From contig CAVIIZ010000002.1 in assembly GCA_963642995.1 (NCBI GenBank), positions 62,001 to 126,000 on the forward strand: a DNA stretch of 64,000 bases, read 5' to 3'. Below, in pieces: positions 15,426 to 25,560 of this stretch. Each line of letters opens with the position of its first letter. The stretch's first letter is position 1. A program made the translations under genes and the position numbers. Origin of the DNA: CAVAWX01 sp963642995. Its GTDB lineage: Bacteria; Actinomycetota; Coriobacteriia; Coriobacteriales; QAMH01. The notes beneath the pieces were generated by a model. The model worked only from the letters and a program-made list of their open reading frames with translations, made no database searches and was not told the DNA's origin.

Positions 15426-15445
15426 ATGAGAAGAGGCTTGAGAAG

Positions 15446-16531
15446 ATGCCGAACCTGAGAATCGCCGTCGACGCGTTCGGCGGAGACGACGCGCCCGACG
15501 TGGTTTTGGCGGGCGTGGACGAGGCCCTTGCCGCGCGCGAGGGCCTCGAGGTCGTGCTGTGCGGCCTTCCCGAGACGGTCGAGCCCTTCGCCGCCTCGCG
15601 CCCGCGCGTCGTCGCCCGGCCCTGCTCGGAGATTGTCGGCATGGGCGAGCATGGGGCGCGGGCCGTGCGCAAAAAGCGCGACTCCTCGATCGCCGTCGGC
15701 TGCAAGCTGGTGAAAGAGGGGAAAGCGCAGGGCTTTTTCTCGGCCGGCTCGACCGGTGCGTGCATGGCGGCGGCCACCTTGCTCATGGGGCGCCTGCCCA
15801 AGGTGAAGCGCCCGGCCATCGCCACGGTCATCCCCTCGCCCGCGGGCAAGTGCGTCATGTGCGACGTGGGCGCGAACGCCGATTGCAAGCCGGAGTACCT
15901 CGTGCAGTTCGCCTTGATGGGCTCCGTGTACGCGCAGATTGTTCTCGGAGTGGAGCATCCCCGCATAGGCCTGCTCAACATCGGCGCAGAAGAAGAGAAG
16001 GGCTCCGAGTTTGCGCAAACCTGCCACAAGCTGCTGAAAGAGCAGGTCGCGGGCTTTGCGGGCAACGCAGAGGGCCGCGATGTGGCACTTGGACGCTTCG
16101 ACGTCATAGTCACCGACGGCTTCACCGGAAACGTCGCGTTGAAGGCCTTCGAGGGCGTGGGCAAGGCGCTGTTCTCCGCGCTCAGAGACGCGATGACGGA
16201 CAGCCTGAGGCACAAGCTCGGCGCCGCTCTCGTGCGCGACGGCCTGATGGGCCTGAAGACCTCCGTCTCGCCCGACGAATACGGCGGCGCCCAGCTGCTC
16301 GGGGTGCGGGGGGTGTGCCTGATAGGCCATGGCTCGGCAAACGCGCATGCCATCGCAAGCGGCATCCTCGCCACCGCCGACGCCGTGGCGTTGTCCATGC
16401 CCGAGCGCATCTCGAAAGAGATCGCCTCGCATTCCATCGCCATGGCAGGCGCCGCGCAGTCCGCAGCACCGGTCGGGGCGCCGCATGCCTGCACGCCGCC
16501 TGCCGCTGCATCCCACGACGAAAGAGGGTAG
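15446..16531 (+). CDS. plsX: Phosphate acyltransferase PlsX
   Basis: PlsX makes acyl-phosphate from acyl-ACP for phosphatidic acid synthesis. The 361-residue protein starts MPNLRIAVDAFGGDDAPDVV, the conserved PlsX N-terminus with DAFGGD. It keeps FFSAGSTGACMAAATLLMGR, CDVGANADCKPEYL, GLLNIGAEEEKGSE and VTDGFTGNVALK. It is a peripheral cytoplasmic membrane enzyme. ATG 15446 starts the family sequence; an upstream ATG at 15422 lies in the terminator region and is less likely. An Ala/Pro-rich tail of about 30 residues extends past the usual end. The rnc start follows four bases after the stop. Confidence 0.95.
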   Translation: MPNLRIAVDAFGGDDAPDVVLAGVDEALAAREGLEVVLCGLPETVEPFAASRPRVVARPCSEIVGMGEHGARAVRKKRDSSIAVGCKLVKEGKAQGFFSAGSTGACMAAATLLMGRLPKVKRPAIATVIPSPAGKCVMCDVGANADCKPEYLVQFALMGSVYAQIVLGVEHPRIGLLNIGAEEEKGSEFAQTCHKLLKEQVAGFAGNAEGRDVALGRFDVIVTDGFTGNVALKAFEGVGKALFSALRDAMTDSLRHKLGAALVRDGLMGLKTSVSPDEYGGAQLLGVRGVCLIGHGSANAHAIASGILATADAVALSMPERISKEIASHSIAMAGAAQSAAPVGAPHACTPPAAASHDERG

Positions 16532-16535
16532 CGCC

Positions 16536-17267
16536 ATGACCCCTGCCGAGCGCCCGTGCCGTCCCAAGACCTTCGTCTCCCATCCGGACGTGGTGTCTCG
16601 CGCGGAGAAGATGCTGGGATACAGCTTCCGCGACAAGAGCATGCTCGAATCCGCCCTCACGCACCCGTCCGCGGCCATGCGCACGGCCACCACCTTCAAC
16701 TACGAGCGCCTGGAGTTCTTGGGCGATTCGGTCTTGGGGTTCATCGTGGCCGACGAGGTCTTCTGCCGTTTCGAGGACCTGGAGGAAGGCGGCCTCACGC
16801 GTGTGAAGGTCTCGCTTGTCTCCGGCAGCTCGCTTTCGCGTGTGGCAGACGCCCTCGGCATCGGCGACCTGATCATCTTCGGCGAAAGCGAGGCGGGCAC
16901 GCACGGGCGCGGCCTGCACTCGGCGCTCGAAAACGTCTACGAGGCCCTCGTGGCCGCCCTCTACCTGGACGGCGGGCTGGAAGCCGCGCGCGCATGGGTG
17001 CTCGACACCTTGGGGCCGCACATCGACCGCGATGCCGCCGCCGAGCCGGAAAACCCCAAGTCCACCCTGCAGGAGCGCTTGCAGGCCAAGGGGCAGGCGC
17101 CTGCCTACCGCATCGTGGGCGAGAGCGGCCCTCCGCATGCGCGCACTTTCAAAGCCGCCGTCTCCGTGGACGGCGAGGAGCTGGCCTGCGGCGAGGGACG
17201 CTCCAAGAAGGCCGCCGAGGCCGCAGCGGCCGCTGCCGCCATCGCCCGCCTCGGCTTCATGTCCTGA
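16536..17267 (+). CDS. rnc: Ribonuclease III
   Basis: The 243-residue enzyme cleaves double-stranded RNA in rRNA and mRNA processing. Its signature ERLEFLGDSVLGF is intact, with the second acidic site in ENVYEALVAALYLDGG. A C-terminal double-stranded RNA-binding domain (about 170-243) has NPKSTLQERLQAKG and GRSKKAAEAAAAAAA. The ATG at 16536 has AAAGAGGG upstream, overlapping the end of plsX. The order plsX-rnc-smc-ftsY-ffh is a conserved bacterial cluster linking lipid synthesis, RNA processing, chromosome structure and protein secretion. Confidence 0.96.
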   Translation: MTPAERPCRPKTFVSHPDVVSRAEKMLGYSFRDKSMLESALTHPSAAMRTATTFNYERLEFLGDSVLGFIVADEVFCRFEDLEEGGLTRVKVSLVSGSSLSRVADALGIGDLIIFGESEAGTHGRGLHSALENVYEALVAALYLDGGLEAARAWVLDTLGPHIDRDAAAEPENPKSTLQERLQAKGQAPAYRIVGESGPPHARTFKAAVSVDGEELACGEGRSKKAAEAAAAAAAIARLGFMS

Positions 17268-17278
17268 CGTGCTGTTCG

Positions 17279-17287
17279 TGGTACCAT
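17279..17287 (+). promoter_or_regulatory. Extended -10 promoter (TGGTACCAT) for smc
   Basis: TGGTACCAT lies 38 bases before the smc GTG, with the TG-N-TAnnAT pattern shared by other promoters in the window. The smc start has AAGGGG seven bases upstream. Confidence 0.45.
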
Positions 17288-17324
17288 TTCGGGGTTTGTG
17301 CAACGACGTGTCCAAGGGGCTTTC

Positions 17325-20300
17325 GTGTACCTCAAATCTCTTGTCTTGAAGGGTTTCAAATCGTTTGCGGACCGCTCGGCCTTGCGCTTGGAGCCGGGTC
17401 TTACGGTGGTCGTGGGCCCCAACGGCTCGGGCAAGTCCAACATCTCGGACGCGGTCTTGTGGGTTTTGGGCGAGCAGAGCGCCAAGCACCTGCGCGGGTC
17501 GTCGATGGAAGACGTCATATTCGCGGGCAGCTCGGCCAGGCAGGCCGTCGGCTTGGCCGAGGTCGACCTCGTGCTCGACAACTCCGACGGCACCCTGCCG
17601 CTCGATTTCACCGAAGTCGTCGTCACGCGCCGCATGTACCGCAACGGCGAGAGCGAGTACCTGATCAACGGCAGCCCCTCGCGGCGCATGGACGTCATCG
17701 ACATCTTGAACGACTCGGGGCTCGGCCGCGACGCGCACTCCATCATCAGCCAGGGCTCGCTGCAAAACGTGCTGCAGGGCCGCCCCGAGGACCGCCGCGT
17801 GCTGGTGGAGGAGGCCGCGGGCATCTTGAAGCACAAGATGCGCAAGGACCGTGCCGCCCGCAAGCTGAAGAACATGGACGCCGAGCTTGCGCGCGTGCAC
17901 GATATCGCCGCCGAGATAGAACGGCAGCTGAAGCCGCTGGAGCGCCAGGCCTCGCGCGCGCAGCAATACGAGCACCTCTCCGGCGACCTGAAGGAGGTGG
18001 AGCTGACGCTTGCGGTGGACGACCTGCGCCAGCTCCAGAGCCGCTGGAAGGAGATAGGCCGCGAGGAAAAGGAGGCGGACTCGCTTGTGGAGATGGCGAA
18101 GTTCCGCCTCGACGAGAAGAAGCGTGAGCTGGAGAAATACCAGCGCCTGCTCGAGGAGAAGGGGCTGTTCGTGGGCGATTTGGCCGAGCAGCGCCGCCGC
18201 AGCCAGCTCGTGTTGGAGCGCCTGGACTCGGGGATGCTGCTCTTGGAGGAAAAGGGGCGCAACATGGTCTCGCGCCTCTCCGAGCTGCGCCAGTCCATAC
18301 ACCGCGCCGACACGCGCCTGTCCGAGGCGTCCGCGCAGCTTCGCGCGGGCGAAGACGAGCGCCGCGACGCGATAGCCCGCCGCGACGAGTTGCACGCGCA
18401 GCTCTCCGAGCTGCAAAAGGAGTCCGAGGGCATGCGCCGTGCGCGCAAGGAGGCCGACGAGCAGGTGGCGCGCCTGGCCTCGTCGGTGCGCGCCAAGGAA
18501 AAGGCCGTCGATGCGGCCAACCTGCGCGGGATGAAGGCCGCCGAGACCCTGGGCACCGCCGACGTCGAAGACGGGCTGCTCGTCTCGCGCGGCGAGCAGA
18601 TAGAAGAATCGCTTGCCGCCACGCGCACGACCCTTGCCGCACGGCGCTCCCGTGCCGAGCAGCTCGAAGGCGAGCTGGCGAAGCTCTCGCGCGAGTCCAA
18701 GCTCGCCAAGTCCGACATAGAAAAGCGCCTGCGCCTGCTCGAAGACGTTCGCTCCAAGCGCGACGCCGCCCGCGACGCGCTGGCGGGCCTTCGCGCCGAG
18801 CTGAAGGGCCTCGAGGAGGTGGACCGCGCCTTCGACGAGGCCAGCCCGCTGCTCACCTGGACGCTCGACCACCGCGACGACCTGACGGGCATCGTCACCC
18901 CGCTCTCGGAGATATTCACCGCTCCCGAGCACCTCGAAAAGCTCGTCGAGCACCTTTTGGGCGCAGATCTCTTCGGGCTCATGACCCAAGACGTGCATGC
19001 GGCGGCGGTCGTGGCCGAGCGCATACTGTCGTCCGGCGTGACGGGCGGGGAGATATCGCTCGTGCCGGCAGACGGGCGCGAGAACGCGAAGAGGCGCCGT
19101 GCGCGCGCAGGAGAGCACCTGCTCGACCAGCTGGACTACGATGCGGCCTACGCGCAGGTGGCCGACGACCTCCTGGGCGACGTCTACGTGGTGCCCTCGG
19201 TGAAAGACGCGATCGAGGCGCGCGAAGAAGACGACACGGGCGCGCGCTTCGTCACCGACGAGGGCGTGGTCGTGTGGCCGGACGGCAAGATCACCATCGG
19301 CGCGCAGCTGGCCGACACCGAAGGCGTGCTCGGACGCAAGCGCCGCATGAACGTGCTGCGCGAGGAAGACCCGGCCCGCGAGGCGCAGCTCGGAGAGGCG
19401 GAGCTGGCCGTCTCGGCCGCAGAAGACGCGTTGCAGGCGGCCCAGGCCGACGAGTTCGAGCTGGCCCAGCGAAGCGCCCAGGCATCCGGGGAGCTGGAGT
19501 CGCTGCACGAGGAGACGGGGCGACTGGAGCACAACATCACCGCGCTCATGGCCGAGGCCGAGCAGGTGAAGCGCCGTCGCGAGAAGATCGTCGAAGACAC
19601 CGCCGCCTCGCGCGAGCTGGTGGCCTCTCTGGAAGAGGAGAAGGCCTCCTACGAGGCCGAGAAGGCCGAGCTGGAAGAGGAGCTGGCCGCCGTGCGCGAG
19701 AAGCGCGAGTCGCTTTTCGAACAGGAAAGCGCCTGCACGTCGCGGGTCTCGGCGGCGAACGTGGAGCTTGCCACCGTGCGCGAGCGCGCCCTGCACCTGG
19801 CCAACCAGATAGACTCGCTGAAAAGCGAGGTGCGCAACCTGCGCGGGTCGCTGGCCGTCTCGTGCGATACCGAGCGCAGCCTGGAGATCTTGCGCCTGCG
19901 CGTCGAGCCCCTGCACGCCGTCTTCACCGAGCTGCACGACGGCGTGGCCGCCCAGGCCCAGATCCTGCGCGACCAAGCCCGCCTCGAGCAGGCAGGCCAG
20001 GGCGATTTGCGCACCACGATCGAGGAGGCGCGAAAGGCCGTCGAGAGCGCGCAGGCGCAAGTGGACGGCTCAACCGAGGCGCTCTCGCAGGTGCGCGTGG
20101 ATCGTGGCAAGCTGGAGGTGCAGGTCGAGGCCGCCGTCTCGTCGATCACCGAAGAGCATGGCGTGCTTCTCGACATCGCCTTGCAGATGCCCGCGCCGAA
20201 CGACCGTCCCGCGCTCGAGCGCAAAGGCGACAAGCTGCGCAACCGCATCGCGCACCTGGGCGCGGTCAACCCCGTGGCCGTCGAGGAGTACCGCGCGCTG

Positions 20301-20915
20301 AAGGAGCGGCGCGACTTCATCGCCACCCAGACCGACGACTTGGACGGCGCGCGCAAGTCGCTCGAGCGCATCGTCGCGGCCATCGACCGCAAGATGCGCA
20401 ACCGCTTCGTGGAGACCTTCAACGCGGTCAACGCCAACTTCTCCGAGATCTTCGCGACGCTGTTTCCGGGCGGGCGCGGCAACCTCACGCTCACAGACCC
20501 CGACAACCCCGAGGAAAGCGGCATAGAGGTGCACGCGCAGCCCAAGGGCAAGGCCGTGCGCAAGCAGTCGCTGCTCTCCGGCGGCGAGCAGTCCCTCGTG
20601 GCCATGGCGCTGTTGTTTGCCACCTACCGCGTGCGCTCGACGCCGTTCTACATCCTCGACGAGGTCGAGGCGGCGCTCGACGACACGAACCTGCGCCGCC
20701 TTTTGGCCTATCTCGACGGCATACGGGAGACCACCCAGTTCATCATGATCTCGCACCAGCGCCGCACCATGGAGATGGCCGACTTGCTCTACGGCGTCTC
20801 GATGCGAAACGACGGCGTGTCAAAGCTGGTAAGCCAACGTCTCGACCAGGCCCTGCGCCAGGCGCACGAGGCGCAGGTCCTGCCCGAGGTGGACTCGTTT
20901 TCGGGCGCGAGGTAG
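17325..20915 (+). CDS. smc: Chromosome segregation protein SMC
   Basis: The 1196-residue condensin ATPase is full length. The head begins YLKSLVLKGFKSFADRS with Walker A VVGPNGSGKSN. Two long Glu/Arg/Leu-rich coiled-coil arms flank a hinge (about residues 510-660, near LLGADLFGLMTQDVHAA). The C-terminal head has the ABC signature LLSGGEQSLVAMALLFA and Walker B FYILDEVEAALDD. It organises and compacts the nucleoid with ScpAB, which are not in the window. GTG 17325 gives the canonical N-terminus; a GTG at 17298 would add nine residues. ftsY follows 21 bases downstream in the same operon. Confidence 0.97.
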   Translation: MYLKSLVLKGFKSFADRSALRLEPGLTVVVGPNGSGKSNISDAVLWVLGEQSAKHLRGSSMEDVIFAGSSARQAVGLAEVDLVLDNSDGTLPLDFTEVVVTRRMYRNGESEYLINGSPSRRMDVIDILNDSGLGRDAHSIISQGSLQNVLQGRPEDRRVLVEEAAGILKHKMRKDRAARKLKNMDAELARVHDIAAEIERQLKPLERQASRAQQYEHLSGDLKEVELTLAVDDLRQLQSRWKEIGREEKEADSLVEMAKFRLDEKKRELEKYQRLLEEKGLFVGDLAEQRRRSQLVLERLDSGMLLLEEKGRNMVSRLSELRQSIHRADTRLSEASAQLRAGEDERRDAIARRDELHAQLSELQKESEGMRRARKEADEQVARLASSVRAKEKAVDAANLRGMKAAETLGTADVEDGLLVSRGEQIEESLAATRTTLAARRSRAEQLEGELAKLSRESKLAKSDIEKRLRLLEDVRSKRDAARDALAGLRAELKGLEEVDRAFDEASPLLTWTLDHRDDLTGIVTPLSEIFTAPEHLEKLVEHLLGADLFGLMTQDVHAAAVVAERILSSGVTGGEISLVPADGRENAKRRRARAGEHLLDQLDYDAAYAQVADDLLGDVYVVPSVKDAIEAREEDDTGARFVTDEGVVVWPDGKITIGAQLADTEGVLGRKRRMNVLREEDPAREAQLGEAELAVSAAEDALQAAQADEFELAQRSAQASGELESLHEETGRLEHNITALMAEAEQVKRRREKIVEDTAASRELVASLEEEKASYEAEKAELEEELAAVREKRESLFEQESACTSRVSAANVELATVRERALHLANQIDSLKSEVRNLRGSLAVSCDTERSLEILRLRVEPLHAVFTELHDGVAAQAQILRDQARLEQAGQGDLRTTIEEARKAVESAQAQVDGSTEALSQVRVDRGKLEVQVEAAVSSITEEHGVLLDIALQMPAPNDRPALERKGDKLRNRIAHLGAVNPVAVEEYRALKERRDFIATQTDDLDGARKSLERIVAAIDRKMRNRFVETFNAVNANFSEIFATLFPGGRGNLTLTDPDNPEESGIEVHAQPKGKAVRKQSLLSGGEQSLVAMALLFATYRVRSTPFYILDEVEAALDDTNLRRLLAYLDGIRETTQFIMISHQRRTMEMADLLYGVSMRNDGVSKLVSQRLDQALRQAHEAQVLPEVDSFSGAR

Positions 20916-20936
20916 AAGGCGGGAAAAGGAGCGGAC

Positions 20937-21914
20937 ATGGGATTTCGCGACAGAATCCAGCGCAGCCGCGAGCGCTTCTCGGAGCGCATGAACATCATCT
21001 TGCGGCGCGGCCCCAAGCTCGACGAGGAGTTTTGGGACAATTTGGAGGAGACCCTCATCGCAAGCGACATGGGCGCGCTTGCGGCAGACGCGGCGGTGGA
21101 GGAGCTGCGCGATCTGGCGCGGCGGCGCGCGCTGCCGGACGCCTGGGCGGTGCTCGACTTGCTGGCCGAGCAGGTGGCGGGGCTTTTCGCGCCCTGCGAG
21201 ACCGACCCCTTCACCGCAAACCCCTCCTGCGTGCTGTTCGTGGGGATAAACGGCGCGGGCAAGACGACCACGGTGGGCAAGCTGGCAAAACAGGCCCACG
21301 AAGCCGGGCGGCACGTGCTCATAGGCAGCGCCGACACCTTCCGCGCGGCGGCCATCGAGCAGCTCGACGAGTGGGGACGGCGCAGCGGCGTGGAGGTGGT
21401 GAAGCGCGAGCGCGGCGCGGATCCGGCCAGCGTGTGCTACGACGTGATAGAGCGCGGCGAGGCCTGCGGCGCCGACCTGCTGCTCGTCGACACGAGCGGG
21501 CGTCTGCACACCTCCGACGAGTTGATGCGCGAGCTGGAGAAGGTGGTCTCGGTCACGCGCAAGCGCGCGAAGATGCCGGTCTGCTGCGTGCTGGTCATCG
21601 ACGCCACCTGCGGCCAAAACGGCCTCGTGCAGGCGCGGGAATTCGACCGCGTGCTCGATTTGGACGGCATCGTCATGACAAAGCTCGACGGCACGGCGAA
21701 AGGCGGCATCGCCGTGGCCGCAAGCCACGAGCTGGGGCTGCCCATCCTTCGCGTGGGGGTGGGCGAGGGCATCGACGACCTGCGCCCCTTCGACGCGCTG
21801 GAATACGCCGAGGCTCTGTTCGGCGAGATGCGCGAGGGCGGCGAAGACGGCGAGGGCACGGCCGGCGGGCACGGCAGCGCAGGAGACGCGCACGCCGGCG
21901 CATCCGGCTGGTAG
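20937..21914 (+). CDS. ftsY: Signal recognition particle receptor FtsY
   Basis: The 325-residue protein is the NG-domain form. The four-helix N domain (FWDNLEETLIASDMG) is followed by the GTPase G1 VGINGAGKTTTVGKLAK, ADTFRAAAIEQL, DTSGRLHTSDELM, TKLDGTAKGG and the closing GVGEGIDDLRPFD. The long acidic A domain of E. coli FtsY is missing, as in many actinobacteria; a short basic amphipathic N-terminus (GFRDRIQRSRERFSERM) probably binds the membrane. It docks ribosome-SRP complexes to the translocon. A Gly/Glu/Asp-rich tail follows the G domain. AAAAGGAG precedes the ATG. Confidence 0.96.
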   Translation: MGFRDRIQRSRERFSERMNIILRRGPKLDEEFWDNLEETLIASDMGALAADAAVEELRDLARRRALPDAWAVLDLLAEQVAGLFAPCETDPFTANPSCVLFVGINGAGKTTTVGKLAKQAHEAGRHVLIGSADTFRAAAIEQLDEWGRRSGVEVVKRERGADPASVCYDVIERGEACGADLLLVDTSGRLHTSDELMRELEKVVSVTRKRAKMPVCCVLVIDATCGQNGLVQAREFDRVLDLDGIVMTKLDGTAKGGIAVAASHELGLPILRVGVGEGIDDLRPFDALEYAEALFGEMREGGEDGEGTAGGHGSAGDAHAGASGW

Positions 21915-22001
21915 AGGCGAGCGCTGCATCAGGCGGCACGCGGCAGCAGACGCTCGATGGGAGCGCGAGGCGCCGCGATCTAGACGAAGAAGGGGGCGCG
22001 C

Positions 22002-23393
<1,392 letters not shown>

Positions 23394-23516
23394 GGCGCGC
23401 CGCCGCGGGGCGCCCGCGATGCGTGCCCGGCGCGCTTGCAAGACCCGGGCATCCCCCGGCGCCGTGCGCGCCCGTCTCGGCGCGCACGAGGACACGAAAA
23501 GGCATGGGAGGAAGAG

Positions 23517-24533
23517 ATGACGGCAGACGGCACGGTCACGATGGCGCACGGCAGCGGCGGGACGATGATGCGCGACATCATCGAGGAGATGTTCTTCTCG
23601 GCGTATGCCGGCGAGAGCCTCTCGGCGGGAGACGACGCGGCGAGCTTGCCCGTGCAAGGCGGGCGCATCGCCTTTTCCACCGACACCTTCGTGGTCACGC
23701 CGCATTTCTTCCCCGGTGGCGACATCGGGCATCTGGCCGTATGCGGCACGGTGAACGACGTGGCCACCGCCGGCGCCGACCCGAAGTGGCTGTCCGTGGC
23801 CTTCGTGCTCGAGGAGGGCTATCCGCTGGCCGATTTGGAGCGCATCTGCGCCTCGATCGCGCAGACGGCCGCCGAGGCCGGCGTGGAGGTGGTCACGGGC
23901 GATACCAAGGTGGTCAACCGCGGCCACGGCGACGGCGTCTACATCAACACGGCGGGCGTGGGCATGCTGCGCGAGGGGGTGCAGCTGTCGGGGCGCCTCA
24001 TGCGCCCGGGCGACAAGGTGCTCGTTTCCGGCTCTATCGGCGATCACGGCATCGCCATCGTCTCCACCCGCGAGGAGCTGGCGTTTTCCACGACGGTGGC
24101 CTCGGATGCCGCCCCCTTGAACCACCTCGTCGCCGGCGTGCTCGACGCGTGCCCCGAGGGCAGCGTGCGGGCTTTCCGCGACCCGACGCGCGGCGGCCTT
24201 GCCTCGACCTTGAACGAGTTCGCCCAGATGGCGGGCGTCGACATGCGCATCGACGAGGAGGCCGTGCCCGTGCACGAGCAGGTGCGCGGCGCATGCGAGA
24301 TGCTGGGATACGACGTGTTCCAGGTGGCCAACGAGGGAAAGATGGTCTGCGTCGTCGCGCCCGAGGCGGCAGACGCGGCGCTTCGCGCAATGCGCGAGGA
24401 CCGCTACGGCGCCGAGGCCGCCATCGTGGGCGAGGTCGTGGAAGGCGACGGGCGCGTCTTCTTGCGCACCTCCTTCGGTTCGGAGCGCATCCTCGACATG
24501 CTCGTGGGCGAGCAGCTGCCGCGCATCTGCTGA
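23517..24533 (+). CDS. hypE: Hydrogenase maturation protein HypE (carbamoyl dehydratase)
   Basis: HypE dehydrates its C-terminal thiocarboxamide to thiocyanate and so supplies the cyanide ligands of [NiFe] hydrogenases. The 338-residue protein shows MAHGSGGTMM at the start, FSTDTFVVTP, CGTVNDVATAGADP, the ATP-site VVTGDTKVV and FRDPTRGGLASTLNEFA, and ends in the required C-terminal Cys (PRIC). ATG 23517 has GGGAGG upstream. HypABCDF are not in the window. The obvious client is the Ech-type hydrogenase starting at 59288, some 35 kb away. Confidence 0.95.
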   Translation: MTADGTVTMAHGSGGTMMRDIIEEMFFSAYAGESLSAGDDAASLPVQGGRIAFSTDTFVVTPHFFPGGDIGHLAVCGTVNDVATAGADPKWLSVAFVLEEGYPLADLERICASIAQTAAEAGVEVVTGDTKVVNRGHGDGVYINTAGVGMLREGVQLSGRLMRPGDKVLVSGSIGDHGIAIVSTREELAFSTTVASDAAPLNHLVAGVLDACPEGSVRAFRDPTRGGLASTLNEFAQMAGVDMRIDEEAVPVHEQVRGACEMLGYDVFQVANEGKMVCVVAPEAADAALRAMREDRYGAEAAIVGEVVEGDGRVFLRTSFGSERILDMLVGEQLPRIC

Positions 24534-24563
24534 GGACGCGTTTCGAGGCGCTTTTCCCAGGGC

Positions 24564-24700
24564 CATGGCGACGAACGCGTATTCCGCCACCGACAACGGG
24601 CGACGGCACGCTGGCCACTTCCGTTTCCTACGACGTGCAGCCTTGCGCCTTCGCGAACAAGACGGCGGACAAGAAGCTGACCGTCTCGAAGAGAGGGGGG
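24564..24700 (+). pseudogene. Relic of a pilin/FctA-like surface-protein domain
   Basis: Two frames joined by a frameshift near 24600 read ATNAYSATDNG, then GDGTLATSVSYDVQPCAFAN and KTADKKLTVSKR. This resembles the end of Spy0128/FctA-type pilin domains, where DNGDGTL-type turns precede a final strand ending in FTN. There is no start, signal peptide or sorting motif. It is probably a leftover of a surface adhesin gene. Confidence is limited by the short length. Confidence 0.35.
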
Positions 24701-24758
24701 GGTCGACCACCTTGCGGCGGGCTTTTCAGGAAGCATGCTGTGAAACGCGCTTCTTGGG

Positions 24759-25547
24759 TCAGCCTTTTTCCGCGGCGCTTTGCGTGCTGTCTTGTTTGGC
24801 GAGCGCCGCGTCGGCCTTGTCCTTGTCGCGCGTCCAGCGGGCGTACAGCGTCATGTCGTGGTCTACCTCGAGGGGGAAGGTGATCTGCGTCTGGTAGGTC
24901 GTGTCCGTGTACCATCCGGCGAAATAGCGCCCCGAAATGGTAGGCTCGCGCGGCGCCATGATGAGCGTGCCCGTCTTCACCTCCTGGGACTCGACCAGCG
25001 AACCGCCGTTCGTCTCGTAGGAAACCGTGTAGCGCACGTTCGATTCCGCGACGAGACGCGAGTTCTGCACCCAGACATAGCCTACCCCCGCAAGCGCGGC
25101 CAGCAAGACGAGCACGACGAGCCCGACGAGCACTTTGCTGCCCGTGCGCATCCCTGTGCGCGCCTCGACGGGCGCGGGCTCGGCGTATGCGGGCTGCGGG
25201 GCGTCCATGTAGGGGAGGGGCTCGAAGGGTTGCCGTTCTTGCGCGCAAAAGGCGGCGTCTGCGGAGAAGGCGGGCAAGTCGGCCGGCGCGAAGGGGTCGT
25301 CCACATCATCCGGGGCGTCTGCCTCGTCCACGTCATCTGCAACGTCTGCCGCGTCCAATGTGGGGATGAGATCCGCGCGCAGTCTCGCTGCAGCTCGCGT
25401 TTCTGCGATGCCCGCAGCGGCCGCGTCGCCGGCGCCCGTCTCGTCGAAACGGGCGCCCGCGCCCGCGCAGTCCTCGGCCGGCTCGCCGCACACGGGGCAT
25501 CCCAAAGCGCCCGGCGCGAGCGCGGCTCCGCAGCGTCTGCAGTTCAT
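24759..25547 (-). CDS. Zinc-ribbon membrane protein with an InlB-type repeat
   Basis: The 262-residue protein starts MNCRRCGAALAPGALGCPVC, a four-cysteine zinc ribbon. An acidic, Ala/Asp-rich disordered linker follows, then one transmembrane helix (SKVLVGLVVLVLLAALAGVG) and an outside domain. That domain, VSYETNGGSLVESQEVKTGT to GRYFAGWYTDTTYQTQITFP, is one Listeria-Bacteroides (InlB B/Flg_new) repeat ending LYARW. The zinc ribbon would face the cytoplasm and the repeat the cell surface. GAGGTG precedes the ATG at 25547; a GTG two codons earlier is possible. It lies just downstream of the hydratase gene. The function is unknown. Confidence 0.75.
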   Translation of the reverse strand: MNCRRCGAALAPGALGCPVCGEPAEDCAGAGARFDETGAGDAAAAGIAETRAAARLRADLIPTLDAADVADDVDEADAPDDVDDPFAPADLPAFSADAAFCAQERQPFEPLPYMDAPQPAYAEPAPVEARTGMRTGSKVLVGLVVLVLLAALAGVGYVWVQNSRLVAESNVRYTVSYETNGGSLVESQEVKTGTLIMAPREPTISGRYFAGWYTDTTYQTQITFPLEVDHDMTLYARWTRDKDKADAALAKQDSTQSAAEKG

Positions 25548-25560
25548 CGGCACCTCGCCT

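Noticed and set aside
16182..20060. Very long minus-strand open frame opposite plsX-rnc-smc
   Set aside because: It is antisense to well-identified genes, rich in Arg/Ala/Gly/His, with no recognisable domain. Long antisense frames are expected in high-G+C DNA.
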